64,000 bases of DNA from Henriciella marina (GTDB taxonomy: Bacteria > Pseudomonadota > Alphaproteobacteria > Caulobacterales > Hyphomonadaceae). Where the stretch lies: NCBI RefSeq assembly GCF_027213945.1, contig NZ_JAPWGW010000002.1, forward strand, positions 248,001 through 312,000, in the 5' to 3' direction. Made by a program: the position numbers and the translations under genes. This document shows, piece after piece, positions 17,009-28,905 of this stretch; position 1 is the first letter of the stretch; each line of letters opens with the position of its first letter. Below the pieces are notes generated by a model. The model did no database searches and was not told the DNA's origin. It saw only the letters and a program-made list of their open reading frames with translations.

Positions 17009-18061
17009 TCATGGCAGTAGCAGACAGGCATCCCCGTAAGAGTAGAAGCGGTACCCTTCTTTGATTGCGTGCGCATAGGCAGCCTGCATGATATCGGTCC
17101 CCATCAGGGCGCAGACCAGCATGAAAAGAGAGCTTTCCGGCAGGTGAAAATTGGTCACCAGCGCATCTGTGGCCTGTAGTCGGTCTCCCGGTTTAAGAAA
17201 GATGTCGGTCGGCCCGAGGGTGGGGATAATTTGTCCGCTCTCCGCGGAACTTTCCAGCGTACGCAGCGCCGTGGTGCCGACGGGAACGACGCGTCCACCT
17301 TTGCCGCGCACCGCGTTCAGCTTTTCGGCCACCTCAGGGCTGACTCGCCGCCATTCTTCATGCAGGCGCCCGCTTTCAAGCTGGCTTTCCTGCAACGGAG
17401 AGAACGTCCCAAGTCCGACATGCAGGCGCACCCATTCGCTGTGTATACCTGCGGCTGCGATCTCGTCCCGCAGGCGTGCCGTAAAATGCAGGCCCGCGGT
17501 CGGCGCCGCAACAGATTGCGCCTCATCACCGGCAAAGCTCGTCTGGTAGGTCTCGCGATCTTTCGCATCGGCCGCTCTGCGCCGCGCAATATAGGGCGGC
17601 AAGGGCATTGCGCCGAATGCGTCCAGCGCTTCATCAAGCGCGTCGCCTGACCTGTTAAAGACCAGCAACAGGTCCGCACCGTCGGCCTTCTCGCTGACGG
17701 TCGCCTCGAAGCTTTCCCCGAACATGATCGTATCGCCCGGCTTGAGGCGTTTACCCGGCCGGGCGAGCGCCCGCCAAGTGTCCGGACCTACACGTTCGAC
17801 CAGATTGGCATCGACACCGACGTCAGCGCCCTTCTCATCTCGCGCTGGCCGAACGCCCTTCAACGCTGCCGGAATAACGCGAGTGTCATTGAAAACCAGC
17901 GTGTCGCCAGCTGATAGATAGCGCGGCAGGTCGCGTACGCCCGCATCCTCCAGCCGGCCATCGCCGTGCACCACAAGCAACCGCGCGGTATCCTGCGGCT
18001 CAACAGGCCGCAATGCGATCAGCTCTTCTGGAAGCTCGAAGGCAAAGGCGGATAGGTCCAC
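17009..18061 (-). CDS. queA: S-adenosylmethionine:tRNA ribosyltransferase-isomerase
   Basis: A 350-residue protein that moves the ribosyl part of SAM onto preQ1 at position 34 of tRNA, giving epoxyqueuosine. It begins DLSAFAFELPEELIALRPVEPQDTARLL, the standard QueA start, and carries LVFNDTRVIPA, VAAPTAGLHFT and the C-terminal LPESSLFMLVCALMG block. Length is normal. It sits 9 bases after the cyclophilin gene and before tgt on the same strand, so both queuosine genes are in one operon led by gyrA or coaD. Confidence 0.96.
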   Translation of the reverse strand: MDLSAFAFELPEELIALRPVEPQDTARLLVVHGDGRLEDAGVRDLPRYLSAGDTLVFNDTRVIPAALKGVRPARDEKGADVGVDANLVERVGPDTWRALARPGKRLKPGDTIMFGESFEATVSEKADGADLLLVFNRSGDALDEALDAFGAMPLPPYIARRRAADAKDRETYQTSFAGDEAQSVAAPTAGLHFTARLRDEIAAAGIHSEWVRLHVGLGTFSPLQESQLESGRLHEEWRRVSPEVAEKLNAVRGKGGRVVPVGTTALRTLESSAESGQIIPTLGPTDIFLKPGDRLQATDALVTNFHLPESSLFMLVCALMGTDIMQAAYAHAIKEGYRFYSYGDACLLLP

Positions 18062-18070
18062 CCTGCCCTC

Positions 18071-18967
18071 CTATTCTGCGACGACGGCCGGCACACGCAT
18101 CACGTCGCAAATATCGGTATCGGTCTGGTCTGCTTCGGCGAGGCGCGCGGTCCATTCTTCAGTGTCGGTGCGCTGCACGAAGACCTGTGGCTGTTCACTC
18201 TCAGGCAGGTCGCTCACCATGTAGGCACGGGTCAGCTGGTCTGGACCGCTGATTGGCACACCTGTGCCAGCTGGGCCATGTTTGATCGCGCGCACAACGT
18301 CGAAGCCGTCCACCACGCGACCCCAGGCCGTATACTGCTTATCGAGGTGATCGCCCTGATGGCGCATGAGGAAGAACTGGCTGTTCGCAGAATTTGGATC
18401 GCTCGTCCGCGCGGTTGACACAACGCCAGCACAATGCGGGATCCAGCGTTCGACCGCGGCATCACCTGTGAGCTCAGCCAGGAACTGGGCCTGCGTCCTC
18501 ATCGGGAAGCCCATATAGAGGCCTTGGGTCGCTGAATCCATTGGGCCGATAACATTCATCGGCATCTCGCTTGGACTGGCGCGGAAGGTGAACTCACCAC
18601 TAATATTGGGAAGGCCGGAACCTTCGCCATTCATCGCCATGATGTCGCCGCCCTGCGCCATGAAGTCGTCGATGACGCGGTGGAAGACAGTGCCGTCCCA
18701 CTTGCCTTCGCTCGCAATGGTACGGAACTGTTGGGCGTGCGCCGGCGCCACCTCTGGCAGCATTTCAATAATGATACGTCCCTTGGAGGTCTCCATGACC
18801 ATCAGGTTCTCGGGATCGGCTAGTCGCCAGGCATCCGGCGACGCCTCGACATCCTGCACTGTGTAGACCGGGGGCTCAGGCGCCTCCGTTGTCCCCTGCG
18901 CACAGGCAGTTGCGCCCGCCATGCCTGCAAGAACCAGCGTGCTCACCGCAAATGTCGAAAATCTCAC
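18071..18967 (-). CDS. Exported cyclophilin-type peptidyl-prolyl isomerase
   Basis: A 298-residue protein with an N-terminal signal (about residues 1-23); a Cys at 22 follows a weak lipobox (ATAC), so it may be a lipoprotein or a soluble periplasmic protein. The cyclophilin domain runs from about 55 to 250: FHRVIDDFMAQGGD contains the catalytic Arg, Phe and Gln, and SQFFLMRHQGDHLDKQYTAWGRV is the second signature. It is longer than the minimal 160-residue domain because of an insert between these motifs and a 50-residue tail. It overlaps coaD by 4 bases. It likely assists folding of periplasmic or outer-membrane proteins. Confidence 0.9.
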   Translation of the reverse strand: MRFSTFAVSTLVLAGMAGATACAQGTTEAPEPPVYTVQDVEASPDAWRLADPENLMVMETSKGRIIIEMLPEVAPAHAQQFRTIASEGKWDGTVFHRVIDDFMAQGGDIMAMNGEGSGLPNISGEFTFRASPSEMPMNVIGPMDSATQGLYMGFPMRTQAQFLAELTGDAAVERWIPHCAGVVSTARTSDPNSANSQFFLMRHQGDHLDKQYTAWGRVVDGFDVVRAIKHGPAGTGVPISGPDQLTRAYMVSDLPESEQPQVFVQRTDTEEWTARLAEADQTDTDICDVMRVPAVVAE

Positions 18968-19464
18968 TTATACTTCTCCAGAAGCTTGGCCCGCACGCTT
19001 GGCGTGACGAACGATGAAATATCGCCTCCGAATTTCGCAATTTCCTTCACGAGACGCGAAGCCACAGCCTGATGCTGAACATCCGCCATAAGGAAGACGG
19101 TTTCAATCTCGCGGTTCAGCTGCTCGTTCATCGCGGTCATCTGAAATTCGTACTCAAAGTCCGAAACAGCGCGCAGCCCGCGGATGATAACGTGCGCGCC
19201 ACAGGTTTCAGCAAAATGCATAAGCAGATTGTCGAACGAGCGGACTTCGATCTCAACATTCCGGGGATTATGCAGCTTAGCTGTCTCTTCCTCGACGATG
19301 GCAGTGCGCTCATCTAGCGAGAAGAGCGGCTTCTTCGCCTCATTCACGGCAACGCCGACGATCAGCTTGTCGACCAGTTTCAGCCCTCGGCCGATAATAT
19401 CGAGATGTCCCGCAGTAATGGGGTCGAACGTCCCCGGATAAAGCCCGACACGTTGCATGGACAC
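18964..19464 (-). CDS. coaD: Phosphopantetheine adenylyltransferase
   Basis: A 166-residue enzyme of coenzyme A synthesis, joining ATP and 4'-phosphopantetheine to dephospho-CoA. GLYPGTFDPITAGHLDII near the N-terminus contains the nucleotidyltransferase T/HxGH motif, and IIRGLRAVSDFEYEFQM is the second family signature. Length is normal. It lies 48 bases after gyrA and shares 4 bases with the cyclophilin gene, which it probably co-transcribes with queA and tgt. Confidence 0.96.
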   Translation of the reverse strand: MSMQRVGLYPGTFDPITAGHLDIIGRGLKLVDKLIVGVAVNEAKKPLFSLDERTAIVEEETAKLHNPRNVEIEVRSFDNLLMHFAETCGAHVIIRGLRAVSDFEYEFQMTAMNEQLNREIETVFLMADVQHQAVASRLVKEIAKFGGDISSFVTPSVRAKLLEKYK

Positions 19465-19512
19465 TCTCCTCGCCTTGTAATCTTTCTGGCGTCGCCCCCG
19501 GGCGGGGCTGAC

Positions 19513-22284
<2,772 letters not shown>

Positions 22285-22438
22285 GGGCTTTAGCCTCTTT
22301 GTCTACTTTGCGCGCGGCGTCGAATCGCCCGCGATCACTTGCTGTCAGACTAGCAAACGCGGGCTGACGACACAAACTGGAGCGCCGCTTTTCAGCAGCG
22401 CTCCCCTTTGGCGAACAAGAGGCGTCAAAGCCTTGAAA

Positions 22439-23674
22439 TTAAAGGAGGTCACCACCCGCTGCGGCGGCCGTGGTGCCATCCTTCTTGAAGGCACGGATAA
22501 CGTTCTTGCCGGTGATCCACTTGTGGACCTCATCCGGGCCGTCAACGAGGCGTTGTGAGCGGATATGCGTGTACCAGGCAGCAAGCGGCGTATCGAGCGA
22601 ATAGCCGAGCGCGCCATGCAGCTGGATGGCCGTGTCGACCACCTTGTGAACCATGTTTGCGAGGAAGACCTTGGCGATGCCGTTCTCCTGGCGAAGGTCC
22701 ATGCCGTTCTCGGCCTTGTAGGCGATGTGCATCAGCATGAGACGCGCGATGTAAAGCTGGCTGGCGCACTCTGCCAGCATGAACTGGACGCCCTGACGGT
22801 CTTCCAGGCCCTTCCCGAAGGTCGTCCGGCTGGTGACGCGCTCAGTTGCGAGGTCCAGCGCCCGCTGCGCCATGGCGACATTGTGCATGCCGTGGCGCAG
22901 GCGCCCATAAGCGAGCCTGTGCTGACCCATGGCGAAGCCCTTGCCTTCGCCGCCGAGCAGATTTTCCTGCGGCACGCGAAGGTTCTCGATCTTCACCTCG
23001 GCATGACCACCGCCCATGATCTCATAGAGCGGCCCATGCACGGCCATGGTCGGGATATCGCGGACGATATTGTAGCCTTCGTTGGGCAGCTCGACGATGA
23101 AGGTGGAGAACTGCTCATGGCGCGGGGCTTCCGGATTGGTCTTCGCCATGACAACGGCGATGTCGGCGACACTCGCGGCAGACGAATACCACTTCTCACC
23201 GTTCAGAACGTAATGGCTGTTGCCGTCCTTCTCAGCGCGCGTCTGCATCCCCGTCGCGTCAGCACCCGCAGCCTTTTCCGTCATTGAATAGCAGACGCGC
23301 TTTTCACCGTTCAGGATCGGCTTGAGGAATTTCTCTTTCTGATAGTCGGTGCCGTGCGCGAGCAGCGTCAGCATGGTGGCATCGTCAGGCCCTTGCGAGT
23401 TCATCGACAGCGCGCCGAGATGGCTCTGTCCAAGCTCCATCTGAACCAGGGCGTTAGCCAGTGGGCCAAGGCCCATACCGCCATGTTCTTCTGGGATGAA
23501 GGGCAGCCACAGGCCTTGACTACGCGCCTTGGCGCGCAACTCGTTCAGGACCGTCTTGTAGTCCTCGCCGTCGGTCAGACGCTTCTCTGCCGGGATACAC
23601 TCATCCTGCACCCACTGACGCACTTTTTCGCGGACCTTTTTTGCGTCTTCCGGAATGGTGAAATCGATAGCCAT
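22439..23674 (-). CDS. Acyl-CoA dehydrogenase (ACAD10/11-like)
   Basis: A 411-residue flavoenzyme. Domains follow the family order: N-terminal helices (1-130), the beta domain with CYSMTEKAAGADATGMQT and LNGEKWYSSAASVADIAVVMAKT, then the C-terminal helical domain with AYGRLRHGMHNVAMAQRALDL, LHGALGYSLDTPLA and RLVDGPDEVHKW. The SMTEKAAGAD pattern and the VDGPDEVH end are typical of the ACAD11-like branch, which handles long or hydroxylated acyl chains. The last ten residues are Ala/Gly-rich. It is transcribed alone; gyrA follows after 154 bases. Confidence 0.9.
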   Translation of the reverse strand: MAIDFTIPEDAKKVREKVRQWVQDECIPAEKRLTDGEDYKTVLNELRAKARSQGLWLPFIPEEHGGMGLGPLANALVQMELGQSHLGALSMNSQGPDDATMLTLLAHGTDYQKEKFLKPILNGEKRVCYSMTEKAAGADATGMQTRAEKDGNSHYVLNGEKWYSSAASVADIAVVMAKTNPEAPRHEQFSTFIVELPNEGYNIVRDIPTMAVHGPLYEIMGGGHAEVKIENLRVPQENLLGGEGKGFAMGQHRLAYGRLRHGMHNVAMAQRALDLATERVTSRTTFGKGLEDRQGVQFMLAECASQLYIARLMLMHIAYKAENGMDLRQENGIAKVFLANMVHKVVDTAIQLHGALGYSLDTPLAAWYTHIRSQRLVDGPDEVHKWITGKNVIRAFKKDGTTAAAAGGDLL

Positions 23675-23853
23675 GTATTCTCTCCCTGATCGTTATCTGG
23701 AGACAGGCTAGGCAGGAATTATCAGGCTGCACAGGCCTGCCGCCGCGTCGCTCCGCCTAGCTACGGCCAAGAATTCTCCGCTCACGCGCCCCAGCTTTGC
23801 CAATGCTTCGCGCCAGCCTATTGTTACAGCGATGGGTAGAGAGGAATTCGTAG
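23675..23853. other. Intergenic region between divergent genes
   Basis: 179 bases between the acyl-CoA dehydrogenase (minus) and the kelch gene (plus). It must carry both promoters. No conserved operator, repeat or small gene was recognised; short reading frames here lack a ribosome-binding site. Confidence 0.5.
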
Positions 23854-24876
23854 ATGAAACTGACACCGACGCGCCGCCAGTCGCTTCAATGGCTCGGCGC
23901 AGGCCTGGCCGCAGCTTGCGCCGCCCGGCCCGCGAACAGTGAGCAGCCCCAAGCGACAAATGGCTGGCGCGATGGTCCATCGCTGCCCTTCCCCGTTCAG
24001 GAAATCTATCCCTGCCTGCATGCTGGACGCATCCACCTCGCGGGCGGGTTCATTGCCGAAGATGGCCACATCACCGGCCCCACGAGCGCTCACCACGCAC
24101 TCGACTTTGAAACCGGAGAATGGACGCCGCTCGCTGACCTGCCCGTCGCCAGACACCACCCCCAACTCATCAGCCTGAACAATGCACTCTACTGCATTGG
24201 CGGGTTTGAATCCGGGCCGAAGGGCGGCTGGCAAATGCAGCATACAGCCTGGCGCTATGATGCCGCTGGCGATGTCTGGCTTCCGGCGCCTTCCCTGCCC
24301 GTCGTGAACGGCGAAAGCAGCGGCGGCATCATCCGCGGAAAGCTGTATCTTGCAGGCGGACGCCAGCCTTCAGGCACCCGCAATCTCGACTGGAACGACC
24401 ATACCGATGTCGGAACGCTGCTCTGCTTTAACGGCGCGCACTGGGAAGAGCTTGCGCCGATGCCGACCGCCCGCAACAGCGCTATTTCCGGTGTGATTGA
24501 TGGACGGCTTCATGTCGTCGCTGGCCGCACCGTGGAAGGTGGAAATACGACCGTTCATGAAGTCTATGATCCTGGAACCGATCGCTGGGAAACACTCGCC
24601 CCCATGCCTCGCGCTCAGGGCGGCCTTGCCAGCGGCATCGTCGACGGCAAACTCTACACCTTCGGCGGCGAATGGTTTGAGAATGGAGGCGGGGTCTATG
24701 AAGACGCATGGGTGTACAATCCACGCTCTGACCAATGGTCGGCCATCAAGGATATGCCCAAGCCCCGGCATGGACTGGGCGGCGTAACCGTCGGCAACGA
24801 CATCTATCTAATCGGCGGTGCGCTGGAGCGTGGCGGCAGTCGCACAAGCGCTGCGGTGGAGATTTACACGCCTTGA
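23854..24876 (+). CDS. Exported kelch-repeat beta-propeller protein
   Basis: A 340-residue protein. The N-terminus LTPTRRQSLQWLGAGLAAACAA has twin arginines before a hydrophobic core and may be a Tat signal; the AAACAA end could alternatively give a lipoprotein. The remainder holds about six kelch blades, each with a Gly-Gly and spaced Tyr/Trp (for example HLAGGFIAEDG, YCIGGFESG, YLAGGRQPSG, YTFGGEWF, YLIGGALERGG). Kelch propellers bind sugars or proteins; the closest characterised type is N-acetylneuraminate epimerase, but catalysis is not shown here. It is followed by an unrelated YitT membrane protein after 30 bases. Confidence 0.8.
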   Translation: MKLTPTRRQSLQWLGAGLAAACAARPANSEQPQATNGWRDGPSLPFPVQEIYPCLHAGRIHLAGGFIAEDGHITGPTSAHHALDFETGEWTPLADLPVARHHPQLISLNNALYCIGGFESGPKGGWQMQHTAWRYDAAGDVWLPAPSLPVVNGESSGGIIRGKLYLAGGRQPSGTRNLDWNDHTDVGTLLCFNGAHWEELAPMPTARNSAISGVIDGRLHVVAGRTVEGGNTTVHEVYDPGTDRWETLAPMPRAQGGLASGIVDGKLYTFGGEWFENGGGVYEDAWVYNPRSDQWSAIKDMPKPRHGLGGVTVGNDIYLIGGALERGGSRTSAAVEIYTP

Positions 24877-24906
24877 CGCAGCGACCGCCTCGCGCAATGA
24901 GCGCCC

Positions 24907-25539
24907 ATGTCCGATGCACCTGAAACCGAAGCCGAAGCCGCCGTCGTTCCCCACAAATGGTACGAAGACGTACAGGCACTGATCCTTGGCACGCTGTTGC
25001 TAAGCTTTGGCGTCATTCTCTACAGCGAAGCCATGCTGATCACCGGCGGCGTTGCAGGTACTAGCCTCCTTGTCGAATTCGGCACATCACTAACCTTTGG
25101 CCCGGTCTTCTTCGTTCTCAACCTGCCCTTCTTCGCCCTTTCCATCCTGCGCATGGGGTGGGGTTTTACGCTCCGGACATTCGCGTCGGTGGCGCTTGTT
25201 TCGTTACAGACGCGCCTGCTTCCGCTTTGGGTAGACTTCAGCTTTCTCGCGCCGGCCTTCGCTGCTGTCGCTGGCGCTGCGATGATGGGGGTGGGCCTTG
25301 TCGTCCTGCTGCGCCATCGCGCGGGAATTGGCGGTGTGACAATCCTCTCCCAGTTCCTTCAGGACCGGGGCATCATTCGCGCCGGCCTGTTCCAGCTGAT
25401 CATCGACCTGATTATCCTCGTCATTGCGCTTTTCATGCTGCCGCTAAAGCTTGTTGCGCTATCGATCGTTGGCGCGTTCGTGCTGAACCTGACCGTCGCG
25501 ATCAATCACCGCCCCGGCCGCTATCGCGGGATGAGCTAA
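24907..25539 (+). CDS. YitT family membrane protein
   Basis: A 210-residue protein with five to six hydrophobic helices. ALILGTLLLSFGVILYSEA, followed by ITGGVAGTSLL, and FGPVFFVLNLPFFALSILRMG are characteristic of the YitT (DUF161) N-terminal domain, and the RAGIGGVTILSQFLQDRG loop fits the same family. Transport substrate is not known for the family. It lacks the C-terminal cytoplasmic DUF2179 domain present in many Gram-positive members. Confidence 0.85.
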   Translation: MSDAPETEAEAAVVPHKWYEDVQALILGTLLLSFGVILYSEAMLITGGVAGTSLLVEFGTSLTFGPVFFVLNLPFFALSILRMGWGFTLRTFASVALVSLQTRLLPLWVDFSFLAPAFAAVAGAAMMGVGLVVLLRHRAGIGGVTILSQFLQDRGIIRAGLFQLIIDLIILVIALFMLPLKLVALSIVGAFVLNLTVAINHRPGRYRGMS

Positions 25540-25566
25540 GCCTGCCTAAGTCTGGAATTCGCTCAA

Positions 25567-26094
25567 ATGGATGAAATAGAGATCGCCGAGCACAATCCCG
25601 ATTGGCCTGCGGCTTTCCAGCGCGAGCGCCAACGGATCCTTTCTGCACTTGCGGACCCTCCTATCATCGACATTGTGCATTTCGGAAGCACTGCGATCAA
25701 AGGGATGCCCGCCAAACCCATCATCGACATGCTACTCATCGTGCCGGACCTCAATTCAGCAAAAGCGGCGTTACCCGCAAAACTGGAAAGACTTGGCTAC
25801 GACTATTGGGCCGACAATCCGAAGACAGACCGCCTCTTCTTCGTGCGGGGCATGCCGCCTCGAGGCGAGAAGCGAACACATCACATACATGTCTGCGAAC
25901 CCGGCAGCGACCTCCATGGTCGCTTGGCCTTCATCGACTATCTTTACGCACACCCTGAAGAGGCCGAAGCCTACGCCCGTCTCAAGCGAAAGCTTGCTAA
26001 AACCTATGGCAATGACAGGGAAGCCTATACGCAGGCAAAAAGCGACTTCATCGATCGCGTCATGACGGTCGCCAGACCGGACAAGCCCCAGTAG
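25567..26094 (+). CDS. GrpB family protein (nucleotidyltransferase-like)
   Basis: A 175-residue protein. IVHFGSTAIKGMPAKPIIDM (about 36-55) is the GrpB signature, with the GS and D-x-D-like pattern of the nucleotidyltransferase fold; FVRGMPPRGEKRTHHIHVCEPGS and the basic Tyr-rich end are also typical. In some bacteria the domain is fused to dephospho-CoA kinase, but here it stands alone. Activity is unproven. It lies 27 bases after the YitT gene and converges on the lipoprotein gene with a 3-base gap. Confidence 0.85.
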   Translation: MDEIEIAEHNPDWPAAFQRERQRILSALADPPIIDIVHFGSTAIKGMPAKPIIDMLLIVPDLNSAKAALPAKLERLGYDYWADNPKTDRLFFVRGMPPRGEKRTHHIHVCEPGSDLHGRLAFIDYLYAHPEEAEAYARLKRKLAKTYGNDREAYTQAKSDFIDRVMTVARPDKPQ

Positions 26095-26097
26095 CGC

Positions 26098-26694
26098 CTA
26101 TTGAGTGCTGCCGGTTTCTTTGTCCACAGGCCTGGGTCGCAAATCACTCATCTCGATGTGCCATTTGCGCTCTTCGGTTGACGCACCCGGGACATCGTTG
26201 ACGCGGCTAAGCAGGAGCGGGCCTTCCATCCGGTAAGCATCGCCATTTTCAAGTTCACCCGTCATGGTCACGGGCACTTCGTAATAGAGCGTTCCAGCCG
26301 TGCCTTCCTGCCGCGCTTCACCAAAGCCGATATCGATTGTCCGATACTTGCTGAAAGCGACCTCAAACTCTTCAGCGTCGAGGCCACTGGCCATGCCGCT
26401 TTCGCCCCAGGACAGGCGGGCCTTTTCCCAATCGCGCGCTTCGAGTGCGCTGGCCCAACGTTGCGCGATATCAGCAGGGTCTCCAGCATCAACCGGAGGC
26501 ATCGACGCATCGACAGGCTGGTTTCGCCCGGCAAGCGTCGTGTCATCCTCGATCGCGTTGTCGACGAGCGAATTGGCATCGCTTCCCATGCGCGCTTCTT
26601 CTCGCGGGACGCCACCTGCGTCCGCACCCTGTCCCTCGGGACCACAGCCAGTCACTGCCATGCAGACAAAAGGTAATAGGGCGTATTTCATCAT
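26098..26694 (-). CDS. Predicted lipoprotein of unknown function
   Basis: A 198-residue protein. I choose the ATG at 26694 (or the next one, 26691), because MKYALLPFVCMAVTGC is a lipoprotein signal with lipobox VTGC; an upstream start would bury it. After an Asp/Gly-rich linker to about residue 75, the segment ADIAQRWASALEARDWEKARLSWG resembles the helical part of SnoaL/NTF2-like or DUF-type stress lipoproteins, but I cannot assign a family with confidence. It is the last gene after the amidohydrolase, 74 bases downstream on the same strand. Confidence 0.65.
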   Translation of the reverse strand: MMKYALLPFVCMAVTGCGPEGQGADAGGVPREEARMGSDANSLVDNAIEDDTTLAGRNQPVDASMPPVDAGDPADIAQRWASALEARDWEKARLSWGESGMASGLDAEEFEVAFSKYRTIDIGFGEARQEGTAGTLYYEVPVTMTGELENGDAYRMEGPLLLSRVNDVPGASTEERKWHIEMSDLRPRPVDKETGSTQ

Positions 26695-26768
26695 GGCCTG
26701 AAAGCTCCAAATAGATCGGTTGGAAACGGTCCGCACACGAAGGCGTTCCCGCGCCCGCTCAGTATGGC

Positions 26769-28211
26769 CTAGAAATCAGGAACAGGCGTTCCCTGCGCCG
26801 CCAGACCTGCCACGATGTTGGCTTGCGTGCGTTCGACATCGTGCTGTGTTGCCGCCCGGCGAAGTCCCTGAAGCCGCTCCTGCCCCAGCCATTCGCCGTT
26901 CCGCACAACACCTGACACCGACGCGGCGCAATCAATATCGGCCAGCGGGTCGCAGCTGTAGACAGTCAGATCAGCGGCGCAGCCCGCTTCCACGCATCCA
27001 TTCGCATCGCTCTCACCCAGCACAAGCGCGGCGTTCCAGGTGGCGGTCTGCAAGGCCTCAAAGGGCGTAAGCCCAGCATCGACGAGAAGTCGGAGCTCGT
27101 CGATGAGCGACTGGCCGGGCACGTTGATGAAGGTGCCCGCATCGCTTCCCGCCAACAGCCTTACGCCTTCCTCCGCGAGGATCTTGGTCATGCGCGCCTG
27201 AAACGCATCCTCTTGCTGGAGGGGCACCCGATCTGCAGACGCCCAATAGGCTTTCACCTCTGCTTCCAGCCCCTGCACGAAGGGGTTGAGCAGCTCCACG
27301 CCTTCACGCTCAGCCGCGGCGCCCTCTGTTTCTGCCATACGAAGCAGATTGTGATGCGCGACGCGCGTCGGCGTCACGCCAACACCGTCATCCGCCAGCT
27401 GCCGCGCCAGCGCCCTCGCCGCAGCCTCGTCTTTTCGCGCCCGCAGGCCATGCCAGACAATTGTCTCAACATGTTCCAGCGTCTCGAAGCCATCGTCAAT
27501 GATTTCGCCGAACGCAATATTGAAGGGTTCACTCTCCGGCACGCCAAGGGCGCGTATGCCCTCCGGGCTATGGCCGGTGACAGCCATACCGCGCAGACGC
27601 GCTTCATCCAGCGCCGCTTCATAGGCGTCGCGCGTGAGGTTCGAATACACCTTCAGGCGTGTGAAACCGGCCTCGGCCTGCCAGGCGACGGCCGCGCGTG
27701 CCTCCTCGGCTGTTTCGACAAGCTGATGGTTGTCCTGCTGGTTCGCCCCGGCGCTATTCAGGATTGGCCCAGATGTCAGCAGCCGGGGACCAAGACGCTC
27801 GCCGCGCGCAATTTCATCCTGAAGCACCAGATGAAATGGCATTCCAGAGAGGTTACGCACCGTCGTCACACCATATGACAGGTAAGCGTCGAGCTCAGTC
27901 TCATCCCAGACATGAACATGCATATCCACGAGGCCTGGCGTTACCGTACGGCCTTCGAGGTCAATGATTTGATCGGCGGTAAAGTTCGAAGTGGCATCGC
28001 CAATGGCGGCAATCTCGCCCCCGCGAACCAGCAAGAAGGCTGGCTCCTCGATCCGGGGCGCTTCACCCGAAAGGTCGATCAGCCGGGCATTGGTGAGAAG
28101 CAGCGCGCCTGTATCGCCTGGCTCTTGCTCCGCAACAGGGCTACCGGCGCAAGCCGAGAGGAGAAGCATCGCCAGCGCCAGCCCCGGCGCCCTGCCCCGG
28201 TTCGACGTCAC
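26769..28211 (-). CDS. Lipoprotein amidohydrolase (imidazolonepropionase-like)
   Basis: A 480-residue exported metal-dependent hydrolase. The start is the GTG at 28211, one base after the ssb stop; the longer open frame upstream lies in ssb. Residues 2-25 form a lipoprotein signal ending LLLSAC. Metal ligands of the amidohydrolase superfamily are visible: DMHVHVW, the probable carboxylated Lys in RLKVYSNL, VTGHSPEG, HVETIVWHG and LAGSDAGT. This set matches the imidazolonepropionase/prolidase-like branch whose members hydrolyse dipeptides or cyclic amides. A Cys-rich loop (ANGCVEAGCAADLTVYSCDPLADIDC) near the end could form disulfides in the periplasm. Confidence 0.82.
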   Translation of the reverse strand: MTSNRGRAPGLALAMLLLSACAGSPVAEQEPGDTGALLLTNARLIDLSGEAPRIEEPAFLLVRGGEIAAIGDATSNFTADQIIDLEGRTVTPGLVDMHVHVWDETELDAYLSYGVTTVRNLSGMPFHLVLQDEIARGERLGPRLLTSGPILNSAGANQQDNHQLVETAEEARAAVAWQAEAGFTRLKVYSNLTRDAYEAALDEARLRGMAVTGHSPEGIRALGVPESEPFNIAFGEIIDDGFETLEHVETIVWHGLRARKDEAAARALARQLADDGVGVTPTRVAHHNLLRMAETEGAAAEREGVELLNPFVQGLEAEVKAYWASADRVPLQQEDAFQARMTKILAEEGVRLLAGSDAGTFINVPGQSLIDELRLLVDAGLTPFEALQTATWNAALVLGESDANGCVEAGCAADLTVYSCDPLADIDCAASVSGVVRNGEWLGQERLQGLRRAATQHDVERTQANIVAGLAAQGTPVPDF

Positions 28212-28212
28212 G

Positions 28213-28698
28213 CTAGAACGGGATCTCGTCTTCAAAGTCCTGATTAAAGTCCTGCGGCGGACCATCGAGTTGGCGTGGGCCACCACCGCCGCCGCCATAG
28301 CTGCCACCGCCCGAGCGACCGCCACCGCCGCCGCCCTGGCCACCGCCAGCGCTATCCAGCATGGTCAGCGTACCGTCAAAGCCCTGCAGGACGACTTCGG
28401 TCGAATAGCGGTCAGCGCCGCTCTGGTCCTGCCATTTGCGGGTCTGCAGCTTGCCTTCGATGTAAACCTTGGAGCCTTTTTTGAGGTATTGCTGCGCGAT
28501 CCGCACCAGCCCCTCGGAAAAGATGGCTACCTGATGCCACTCGGTCTTCTCGCGGCGTTCACCTGTATTCTTGTCCTTCCAGGTCTCCGACGTGGCGATC
28601 CGCAGATTGCAGACCTGGCCGCCATTCTGGAACTGACGCACTTCCGGGTCTGCTCCCAGATTGCCAATGAGAATGACCTTGTTCACTGAGCCTGCCAT
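28213..28698 (-). CDS. ssb: Single-stranded DNA-binding protein
   Basis: A 161-residue protein; start chosen at the ATG at 28698 ([19 protein letters not shown]), the family N-terminus. The OB fold spans about 1-110 with [18 protein letters not shown] and [11 protein letters not shown] Gly-rich linker follows, and the C-terminal tip is FEDEIPF, the acidic peptide that recruits repair proteins. It is divergent from uvrA, and the 207-base gap holds a LexA-type operator. The amidohydrolase starts one base after its stop, an unusual partner for ssb. Confidence 0.97.
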   Translation of the reverse strand: MAGSVNKVILIGNLGADPEVRQFQNGGQVCNLRIATSETWKDKNTGERREKTEWHQVAIFSEGLVRIAQQYLKKGSKVYIEGKLQTRKWQDQSGADRYSTEVVLQGFDGTLTMLDSAGGGQGGGGGGRSGGGSYGGGGGGPRQLDGPPQDFNQDFEDEIPF

Positions 28699-28821
28699 AT
28701 CGCGCTCCATTCATTTCCGGTTCGAATCCAGCTTCCGGGTGTAATACGACACTTGGCGCATGTCGCCCTCGCACCCCATATTTCCACAATCGGCAGCTTA
28801 AATGGCTGCAGACGGCACAAT

Positions 28822-28836
28822 GTTCATCTTTTGTTC
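28822..28836. promoter_or_regulatory. LexA (SOS) operator between ssb and uvrA
   Basis: The sequence GTTCATCTTTTGTTC is a perfect match to the alphaproteobacterial SOS box GTTC-N7-GTTC. It lies 70 bases before the uvrA ATG and 124 bases before the ssb ATG, in the only region that can hold both promoters. uvrA and ssb are common LexA targets (established knowledge), so damage-inducible control of one or both is likely. Confidence 0.8.
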
Positions 28837-28905
28837 TGGTCGTCAAGCTGGACTCCAGTTACACATGATACTTCAACGCTAGACGAGGCGCGGTCCCGAA
28901 AGGCT

